From the NCBI RefSeq assembly GCF_020905295.1, contig NZ_JAJJMM010000001.1, positions 4,774,001 through 4,838,000 of the forward strand: 64,000 nt of DNA. The letters run 5' to 3'. The first letter of the stretch is position 1; each line of letters begins with the position of its first letter. The stretch comes from Flavobacterium piscisymbiosum (GTDB taxonomy: Bacteria; Bacteroidota; Bacteroidia; Flavobacteriales; Flavobacteriaceae). The notes under the pieces are model-generated. The model did no database searches, was not told the DNA's origin, and saw nothing but the letters and a program-made list of their open reading frames with translations. The translations under genes were made by a program, and so were the position numbers. Below, piece by piece: positions 31,955 to 38,675 of this stretch.

Positions 31955-33289
31955 ATGTTTAAAACATTTCAAACCTATAAACTGCTTTTTATTCGATTAA
32001 TTTTAATTGTTGCAGCGATTGAACTTTCGATTTATTTTTTTAAAGATGGTTTGGTTTTTACCGGAGTATTTGTACTTTTTATTGTTTTTCTCATGATTCG
32101 TGAAATGTTTTTTTACGTTCGCAATTTTGTTCTCATTTATAATAAAACCATTTCTTCGATATTACAAAATGATTTTAGTTCTGATTTTTCGAAACATAAA
32201 TTCAATACAAACTATAGTGACTTATTTCTTTTATATGACACTTTAAAAAGCAAACAAAATGAGCAGATTTCGAAAGATATTATCTATCGTTCTATTCTAA
32301 ATAACATCGAAACCGGAATTATAATTCTGCAAAAGCAAGATAACGATTGGAATATTTTTTTAATGAATGACTACTTTTCGACACATTTTAATGTACCAAA
32401 AGTATCCAAATGGAAATATCTGAAAAACCAATTGCCGTCGTTATGTGAAATTATCGAACAAGATAATTTTCAGGAAATAAAAACATCCATAGAAATTAGT
32501 TTGAACGAACAAAACAACCAAACCTTTGTTTTGCAGGCTTCGAGAACCGAGATTTTCGAACAGGATTATTTTATTGTTTTATTGGATTCTATTCAGAATG
32601 TAGTCGAGAAAAAAGAGAAAGAAGCCTGGGTAAATTTGATGAAAGTGATCTCGCATGAACTCTTAAACTCCATTACTCCTATTCGATCTATTTGCCAGAA
32701 TTTACAGGATTTGGTTGAGCAGGATTCATTATCAGATGAAGATCTTGAAGATGTAAAAAACAGCGTAACAACCATGTTAAGAAGAAGTGACCATTTGCAA
32801 AAATTTGTCGAAGGTTATCGAAAACTAGCAATGCTGCCTTCTCCTAAAAAAGAAAAAATAGAATTGCAGCATTTAATCGATAACTGTCTTCAGGTTATGA
32901 ATCCTTTATTTAAAGAGAAAAATATAGAAGTCAGTAACAACATAACTTTCAAAAGATTCATAAACATCGATTCTCAACAAGTAGAACAAGTATTAATTAA
33001 TCTGCTAACGAATAGTTTTCATGCGCTAAAAGACTCTTTACAAAAGCAGATTTTAATTTCGGCGGAAGCCAAAGAAAACCGAATCTTCATTAAAATTACA
33101 GACACCGGAAACGGAATAGAAAAAGAAATAGAAAACAAAATATTCCTGCCTTTTTTTACCACAAGACCAGAAGGCGCCGGAATTGGCCTGACCTTGTCTA
33201 AAAATATTATCGAAGCTCATGGCGGTTATATATCGCATAAAAGCGAAGACGGTAAAACTACTTTTGAGATTTCTTTTATTGAGGATTAA
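31955..33289 (+). CDS. Membrane sensor histidine kinase
   Basis: 444 aa. Two N-terminal membrane helices (LLFIRLILIVAAIELSIYFF and GVFVLFIVFLMI) with almost no periplasmic loop, a PAS-like region around 110-215, then the dimerisation/phosphoacceptor motif ISHELLNSITPI with His near residue 234, and an ATPase domain with N box QVLINLLTNSFHAL, G1 DTGNGIE and G2 GAGIGLTLS. It probably senses an intracellular or in-membrane signal, perhaps through the ABC system. It follows the sigma-54 regulator gene after a repeat-filled 221-bp gap. Confidence 0.92.
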   Translation: MFKTFQTYKLLFIRLILIVAAIELSIYFFKDGLVFTGVFVLFIVFLMIREMFFYVRNFVLIYNKTISSILQNDFSSDFSKHKFNTNYSDLFLLYDTLKSKQNEQISKDIIYRSILNNIETGIIILQKQDNDWNIFLMNDYFSTHFNVPKVSKWKYLKNQLPSLCEIIEQDNFQEIKTSIEISLNEQNNQTFVLQASRTEIFEQDYFIVLLDSIQNVVEKKEKEAWVNLMKVISHELLNSITPIRSICQNLQDLVEQDSLSDEDLEDVKNSVTTMLRRSDHLQKFVEGYRKLAMLPSPKKEKIELQHLIDNCLQVMNPLFKEKNIEVSNNITFKRFINIDSQQVEQVLINLLTNSFHALKDSLQKQILISAEAKENRIFIKITDTGNGIEKEIENKIFLPFFTTRPEGAGIGLTLSKNIIEAHGGYISHKSEDGKTTFEISFIED

Positions 33290-33361
33290 ACATTTATATT
33301 ATATAACATCTGCGTAAAATTATATAATCAAAAGCTCCGGAATTTAAAATAATTTCATGGA

Positions 33362-33739
33362 ATGAAAAATACAGTAATTTTATTAGTGGATGATGACGAA
33401 GATGACTGCGAACTTTTTATCGCCGCGATTGCTTCATTAAACAAAAATATACTCACTACAATCTCCAATAATTCTCTTGAAGCATTAAACAATTTAAAAG
33501 TAGCAACCGTTTTGCCTGACTTTATATTTCTCGATATGCAAATGCCTTATTTAAGCGGTGCCGAATTTATACAGGAATTACGAAAGGTTCCTGAACTAAG
33601 TAAAATTCAGGTTGTCGTATATTCTTCGCATTCGCATGAAATCTTAAAGAAACTTACAAATGAATTTAGTTCTGTACAGATCTTTACAAAACCTAATAAT
33701 TTTCAGGAATTGGTGAGTACTCTGGATGGGATATTGTAA
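33362..33739 (+). CDS. Receiver-only response regulator (Rcp1/CheY-like)
   Basis: 125 aa, a single receiver domain: acidic patch VDDDEDD (residues 9-15), phosphoacceptor D58 in IFLDMQMP and the Lys in IFTKPN. There is no output domain, so it acts through protein contacts, for instance as a phosphate sink or shuttle for the adjacent kinase. It is 72 bp downstream of the kinase gene in the same direction and likely in the same unit. Confidence 0.9.
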   Translation: MKNTVILLVDDDEDDCELFIAAIASLNKNILTTISNNSLEALNNLKVATVLPDFIFLDMQMPYLSGAEFIQELRKVPELSKIQVVVYSSHSHEILKKLTNEFSSVQIFTKPNNFQELVSTLDGIL

Positions 33740-34409
33740 TTATTTTTATTAGAATATTTTTCGGGAGCTAATCCCGCACCCGAGCCTGAAAGTGCGAATT
33801 GGCCAAGCAATCCGTTCCAATCTTTTGTTCCTCCTGAAGCCTCGGGACCGGAACAAAAGGATTTCCACTCCTATCGGGCTAAGGCAATCATTTTCATAAG
33901 AAGTTGCAGTTTAAATTTACATTATTAGTCTACTAAAAAAGCAAAGTAACTACAATATTTCAAACAAGATTGCCGATTATAACCGCGTAGAATGGATTAA
34001 AATCCATCCCTACAATATGTTTTCGTTCCTCCGGAACTCTTTATAAAATTCCGAAGGAATGATTTATTTTGTAGCGAGGGATTTTAATCCCTTGGAACGT
34101 AACGTAATCGCAATATTGTCATTTCGAGGCACGAATGACAATGATTGGGGCTGTTTTGTGAAAAACTAAAGTTACTTAAATTCTTGTTTTTCAATCATTA
34201 GCACGTTATAAAGTATCATTCTATATACTATATTCTATATACTATATTCTATTTTCTATATTCTATATTCTTTGTTCTTTGTTCTTTGTTCTTTATTCTA
34301 AAATCCTAATCAGAAATCATGTAACATTTTGGAAAAAAAGTATAAATTCTAAACTCGGTTCAGTTAGTAACTTTGAGTAAAGTATTTTATCCTTAACACC
34401 TTAATTGCT
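33740..34409. repeat. 670-bp gene-free spacer packed with repeats
   Basis: It contains the structured GGAGCTA...TTCATAA element (33772-33899), two 5-3-5 palindromes GTTCC-TCC-GGAAC (34025-34037) and ATTCC-GAA-GGAAT (34048-34060), the palindrome GGGATTTTAATCCC (about 34079-34092), a GTCATTTCGAGGC fragment (about 34118), and a pure TATTCTATATACTATATTCT microsatellite changing into TTCTTTGTTCTTTG from about 34221 to 34300. Confidence 0.65.
33772..33899 (+). repeat. GGAGCTA...TTCATAA structured repeat, copy 2
   Basis: It opens CGGGAGCTAATCCCGCACCC, has the hairpin CTTTTGTTCC / GGAACAAAAGG with a 15-nt loop, and closes CTATCGGGCTAAGG...TTCATAA. The first 50 bp are nearly identical to copy 1 at 9611. 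Confidence 0.65.
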
Positions 34410-35015
34410 ATGTTACTACAATTTATATCCAATTTATTCGAAAGCGACCAAACTGATCAAAATCCGTACCATATTGTAATTCAGATTAATGATAAAGTTT
34501 CACCTTTAGACCGAAGAAACCTTTATATGTTGCCTTTACATGATTTTTTATCTGAAAATAATTATGGTGAAATTTCCGGTGGCGGAATACTTAAAGAAGA
34601 GCCGGGAGAAATTATCTTTTGTGATATACATGTCAAATTTTATCAGGAAGAAATTAGTAGAGCCGTTTTAAACGACATTATTAATTTTGTCGAAATTTGC
34701 GGCGCTCCAAAAGGATCAAAAATTATAATCGAAAAAACACATCAGGAAATTCCGTTTGGTAAAAACGAAGGAATTGCTATTTATTTTGATGGCGGAAATG
34801 ATCATAAAAAAGATCAGGAAGATTATAATGTTGATTTCGTACAATCTGAAATTTCGAAATTAACCAATACATCCCAGGAAAGATACTGGAAAGGAAACTC
34901 AACCACCGCTTTGTATTTTTACGGAAAATCTTTCGATACTATGAAAGATGGCGTGTCTGATTTTATGCATACATATCCCTTGTATAAAAGCGCAAGAATT
35001 GCTCAAATAGCTTAA
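34410..35015 (+). CDS. Uncharacterised protein linked to the ligase-associated repair cassette
   Basis: 201 aa, no signal peptide, no membrane segment, acidic, and no motif I recognise. Notable pieces are LDRRNLYMLPLHDFLSENNY, a Gly-rich ISGGGIL and EIPFGKNEGIAIYFDGG. Only 7 bp separate its stop from the start of the exonuclease gene, so the two are almost certainly cotranscribed. That makes it a candidate accessory factor of the exonuclease, ligase, helicase and phosphoesterase set, but its activity cannot be told from sequence. It could also be an unrelated passenger. Confidence 0.7.
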   Translation: MLLQFISNLFESDQTDQNPYHIVIQINDKVSPLDRRNLYMLPLHDFLSENNYGEISGGGILKEEPGEIIFCDIHVKFYQEEISRAVLNDIINFVEICGAPKGSKIIIEKTHQEIPFGKNEGIAIYFDGGNDHKKDQEDYNVDFVQSEISKLTNTSQERYWKGNSTTALYFYGKSFDTMKDGVSDFMHTYPLYKSARIAQIA

Positions 35016-35022
35016 TCAGGTT

Positions 35023-36066
35023 ATGAAAGTCCCATTATTAGCTTTCAACGATAAAGGTATATATTGCCAGCAGGCAGATGTATATCTCGATCCTTGGCGT
35101 CCGGTTACCAACGCCATTATTACGCACGGACATGCTGATCATGCGCGTTGGGGACACAAAAATTACATTACACATTATGACAATGTGCCTATCATAAAAC
35201 ACCGTTTGGGCGATATTAATGTTTCAGGAAAAGACTGGAACGAAACTTTTACGGTAAATGGCGTGAAATTTTCGCTTCATCCTGCAGGTCACGTCATTGG
35301 TTCTGCTCAGATAAGAGTAGAATACAAAGGCGAAGTCTGGGTTTTTACCGGAGATTATAAAACCGAAGATGACGGAATTTCTGTGCCATACGAAGTCGTA
35401 AAATGCAATTCGTTTATCACCGAATGCACTTTTAGTTTACCCGCTTTTAAATGGACACCTCAGGCCGAAGTCATGACGGATATTAATAATTGGTGGGCAG
35501 AAAATCGCGCCGAAGGAAAAACGTCTGTCCTTTTTGGATATTCGTTAGGGAAAGCACAACGTTTATTAAAATACCTAGATCCTAATATTGGAACAATTTA
35601 CACGCACGGAGCGATCGAAAATATGACGGAAGTTTTACGCCCATTAGTCGATTTTCCGGCCACAGTAAGAGTCACATCAGAAACTAAAAAAGAAGATTTA
35701 CTAGGAAGCATTGTCCTTGCTCCGCCAAGTGCACACGGTTCGACTTGGATCAGAAAGATGACTCCTTTTGTTACGGGTTCTGCCAGCGGATGGATGACTT
35801 TTCGCGGTGCAAGACGAAGAAGAGCTGTAGACAGAGGTTTTGTTTTAAGCGATCATTGCGACTGGACGGGTTTACTGGAAAGCATTAAAGCAACCGGAGC
35901 CGAAAAGGTCATTTGTACCCACGGATATTCAGATATATTCTCGAAATATTTAAAGGAGTTGGGTTACGATGCTAGAACTGCTCACACGCAATATGAAGGG
36001 GAATTGGGAGAAATGGATAGTAAGAAAGATGTTGAGGAAGAAAGAATAGAAGAGCAAAGAGAATAG
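35023..36066 (+). CDS. Ligase-associated DNA exonuclease (metallo-beta-lactamase fold)
   Basis: 347 aa. The MBL/beta-CASP-like fold is shown by the zinc motif HGHADH near residue 28, HPAGHVIGSAQ, FTGDYKTEDDG and, towards the C-terminus, SDHCDW and CTHGY. This family is found beside ATP-dependent DNA ligases, Lhr-like helicases and PdeM in many bacteria and is annotated as a putative exonuclease of the SNM1/Artemis type acting on DNA ends. The last 20 residues are a charged Glu/Arg tail. Downstream comes a large hairpin, then the ligase gene. Confidence 0.93.
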   Translation: MKVPLLAFNDKGIYCQQADVYLDPWRPVTNAIITHGHADHARWGHKNYITHYDNVPIIKHRLGDINVSGKDWNETFTVNGVKFSLHPAGHVIGSAQIRVEYKGEVWVFTGDYKTEDDGISVPYEVVKCNSFITECTFSLPAFKWTPQAEVMTDINNWWAENRAEGKTSVLFGYSLGKAQRLLKYLDPNIGTIYTHGAIENMTEVLRPLVDFPATVRVTSETKKEDLLGSIVLAPPSAHGSTWIRKMTPFVTGSASGWMTFRGARRRRAVDRGFVLSDHCDWTGLLESIKATGAEKVICTHGYSDIFSKYLKELGYDARTAHTQYEGELGEMDSKKDVEEERIEEQRE

Positions 36067-36123
36067 ATGCAAGAAAAAAGAGGATAGACGAAGAAAGGTA
36101 AAAGATAAAAGATAATAGAAGAA

Positions 36124-36170
36124 AGAAGCAAGATACAAGAATCAAATCTTGTTTCTTGTATCTTGCTTCT
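36124..36170 (+). other. 18-bp perfect hairpin between exonuclease and ligase genes
   Basis: AGAAGCAAGATACAAGAA (36124-36141) pairs fully with 36153-36170, loop 11 nt. There is no T run right after the stem, so a processing or stability role fits better than termination. Confidence 0.65.
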
Positions 36171-36199
36171 TGCCTCTCTTCTTAAAAAAAAATAAAAAC

Positions 36200-37801
36200 A
36201 TGAAAAACTTTGCCGAACTTATAAAAGCGCTTGACAGTTCTAATAAAACTTCGGTAAAAGTAGATGCTTTGACCAACTATTTTATCAATGCCAGTAATGA
36301 AGATAAAGTCTGGACGATTGCTATTCTTTCGCATCGTCGTCCGCCAAGGCCTGTAAATACAACTTTACTGCGATTATGGGCAAATGAACTGGCTAATATT
36401 CCCCTTTGGTTGTTTGAGGAAAGTTATCATATAGTGGGCGATTTGGCCGAAACTATTGCTTTGGTAATCCCAACTACAAAAGAACATTCTGATAAAAGTT
36501 TAACCGAATATCTTCAGGAAATTATTGCCCTGAAAAAGAAAACAGATATTGAAAAAAAAGAATATCTGCACGAAAACTGGCTGGCACTTAATTACTACGA
36601 ACGTTTTGTTTTTACTAAATTAATTACCGGAAGCTTCAGAATCGGCGTAAGCCAAAAACTAATGACGCGTGCCCTTTCTAAAGCTGAAAATATTGATGAA
36701 GATTCATTGGCACATAAATTAATGGGCGATTGGAATCCGAATACAATCACTTTTCAGGAATTAATTTTAGACGAACAAAACAGCGATTATTTATCGAAAC
36801 CCTTTCCGTTTTATCTCGCTTATCCTATCGAAGGTGAACCTTCGAATTTAGGAAATCCCGAAGATTGGAGCGCGGAACACAAATGGGACGGAATCAGATC
36901 GCAAACCATTATTCGTGATAATGAAATTTTTATCTGGAGTCGTGGTGAAGAATTGGTAACCGATAAATATCCTGAATTTGCATCTTTCATTGGAATTATT
37001 CCAGATGGAACGGTGATTGACGGAGAAATTCTTCCATTCATAGAAAATGAAATCGGAACTTTTAATGATCTGCAAACCCGAATTGGACGAAAAACTGTTT
37101 CGGCTGCAATCCTTAAAAAGTCACCTGTAATTATAAAAGCCTACGATTTATTAGAATGGAAAGGTCAGGATATTCGAAATCTTCCTTTTGAAGAAAGACG
37201 TATAGTATTGGAACAATTGTATGAAGATATTAAACACCATGATATTCCGCTGCAACTTTCTGAAAGGGTGAAATTTTCAACCTGGGAAGAATTGAAGGAG
37301 GAAAGATTGCGTTCCCGCAAAATGAAAAGTGAGGGTTTAATGATTAAAAGGAAAGATTCGCCTTATCTCGTAGGAAGAAAAAAAGGCGATTGGTGGAAAT
37401 GGAAAATTGAACCTTTGGTCATTGATGCCGTCCTCACCTACGCCATGCGCGGTCATGGACGACGCTCAAATTTATTTACCGATTATACTTTCGCCCTCTG
37501 GCATAATAACGAAAATAACGAACGGGAACTGGTCACGTTCGCAAAAGCCTATTCCGGTCTAACCGATGCTGAATTTAGAATGGTAGATGATTGGATTAAG
37601 AAAAATACTTTGGAAAGATTTGGTCCGGTTCGAAGTGTAACGCCTCAATTGGTTTTCGAAATTGGTTTTGAAGGAATTGCGCTTTCAAAAAGACATAAAA
37701 GTGGAATTGCAACACGGTTCCCGAGAATTTTAAGATGGCGACATGATAAAAAAATCGATGAAGCTAATTCTATTGAGGATTTGAAGAGTATGATTTTATA
37801 G
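36200..37801 (+). CDS. ATP-dependent DNA ligase of the ligase-associated cassette
   Basis: 533 aa from the ATG at 36200 (MKNFAELIKAL); the 17 earlier residues of the longest frame are translated from the upstream hairpin. Three domains: N-terminal DNA-binding (1-200), adenylation domain with the active-site Lys at about 228 in EHKWDGIRSQ, plus motifs DGEIL, EGLMIKR and WWKWK, then the OB fold. It seals nicks using ATP, in addition to the essential NAD-dependent LigA found elsewhere in such genomes. It lacks LigD polymerase and nuclease domains, so it is not a standard NHEJ ligase. Confidence 0.94.
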   Translation: MKNFAELIKALDSSNKTSVKVDALTNYFINASNEDKVWTIAILSHRRPPRPVNTTLLRLWANELANIPLWLFEESYHIVGDLAETIALVIPTTKEHSDKSLTEYLQEIIALKKKTDIEKKEYLHENWLALNYYERFVFTKLITGSFRIGVSQKLMTRALSKAENIDEDSLAHKLMGDWNPNTITFQELILDEQNSDYLSKPFPFYLAYPIEGEPSNLGNPEDWSAEHKWDGIRSQTIIRDNEIFIWSRGEELVTDKYPEFASFIGIIPDGTVIDGEILPFIENEIGTFNDLQTRIGRKTVSAAILKKSPVIIKAYDLLEWKGQDIRNLPFEERRIVLEQLYEDIKHHDIPLQLSERVKFSTWEELKEERLRSRKMKSEGLMIKRKDSPYLVGRKKGDWWKWKIEPLVIDAVLTYAMRGHGRRSNLFTDYTFALWHNNENNERELVTFAKAYSGLTDAEFRMVDDWIKKNTLERFGPVRSVTPQLVFEIGFEGIALSKRHKSGIATRFPRILRWRHDKKIDEANSIEDLKSMIL

Positions 37802-37904
37802 TTATGGATTGCGAGATGGCACGCGGATGACGCGGATTCGCTAAAGCGAAAACACGGATGAACGCGGATTTTTTCTTGTTTTCTTTTTTCTATCCGCATT
37901 TTTT

Positions 37905-38004
37905 GTCATTTCGACGGAGGAGAAATCCTCGCGAGAAGCTCGACAAAGATTGACGATTTTAGGAACGGAATTTTTTAATGCGATTTCTCCTCTGTCGAAA
38001 TGAT
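37905..38004. repeat. GTCATTTCGACGGAGG palindromic element
   Basis: Arms TCATTTCGACGGAGGAGAAA and TTTCTCCTCTGTCGAAATGA pair with one G-T wobble. The centre contains GCGAGAAGCTCGACAAAGAT. Confidence 0.65.
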
Positions 38005-38023
38005 AAAATTGTGGTAAAAAAAA

Positions 38024-38660
38024 ATGGCACGCGGATGAAGCGGATTCGCAGGCGAAAACACGGATGAGCGCGGATTTTTTATTTCTTGTTTTTAAAGCTC
38101 CAGAGGAGCGTAATATTTATAGAAACTATGAGAATGTGCCAGAAAAAGAGCTCCAACGGAGCGATATATAAAATTTTAATTAATGCATAATATGTCACCC
38201 CGATGGGGTTCTAAAAAATAAACTTATAAATTTCTATAAATATGACGTCCCGCTGGGACTTATTTTTAAAATCGGTTTCTTAATTTTCTTTCACAAAGCA
38301 AACCTTAATGAAACTTAATATCTTAATGGTAAAAAAAATGGCACGCGGATGACGCGGATGAGGCGGATTCGCAAGCGAAAACACAGATGAGCAAGGATTA
38401 TTTATTTCTTGTTTTTAAAGCTCCAGAGGAGCGTAATATTTATAGAAACCATAAGAATGTGCCAGAAAAAGAGCTCCAGCGGAGCGATATATAAAATTTT
38501 AATTAATGCATAATATGTCACCCCGATGGGGTTCTAAAAAATAAACTCATAAATTTCTATAAATATGACGTCCCATTGGGACTTATTTTTAAAATCGGTT
38601 TCTTAATTTTCTTTGATAAAGCAAAACTTAATGAACCTTAATATCTTAATGGTAAAAAAA
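38024..38660. repeat. ~315-bp tandem duplication containing 5-3-5 palindromes
   Basis: Unit 1: GCTCC-AGA-GGAGC (38097), GCTCC-AAC-GGAGC (38150), ACCCC-GAT-GGGGT (38197), GTCCC-GCT-GGGAC (38247). Unit 2: the same four at 38420, 38473, 38520 and 38570 with centre triplets AGA, AGC, GAT and ATT. The arms are unchanged. Confidence 0.75.
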
Positions 38661-38675
38661 TAATAGCAAAGACAA

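Larger units (their letters stand above)
37802..38675. repeat. 874-bp repeat block splitting the repair cassette
   Basis: It starts with GGCACGCGGATGACGCGGATT-like repeats and a GTCATTTCGACGGAGG palindrome (37905-38004). Then comes a tandem duplication: unit 1 about 38024-38337 and unit 2 about 38338-38660, over 90 per cent identical. Each unit has four 5-3-5 palindromes. No reading frame is credible. Confidence 0.75.

Noticed and set aside
36149..36199. Longer start for the DNA ligase
   Set aside because: Those codons are in the right arm of the 18-bp hairpin; the family N-terminus begins at MKNFAEL.
36200..37801. Standard NHEJ (Ku/LigD) system
   Set aside because: The ligase has no polymerase or nuclease domain and no Ku gene is nearby; the neighbours are those of the ligase-associated cassette.
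37802..38675. CRISPR-like look of regularly repeated GCTCCNNNGGAGC motifs
   Set aside because: Spacing is irregular, repeats are only 13 bp, there are no unique spacers of constant length and no cas genes.
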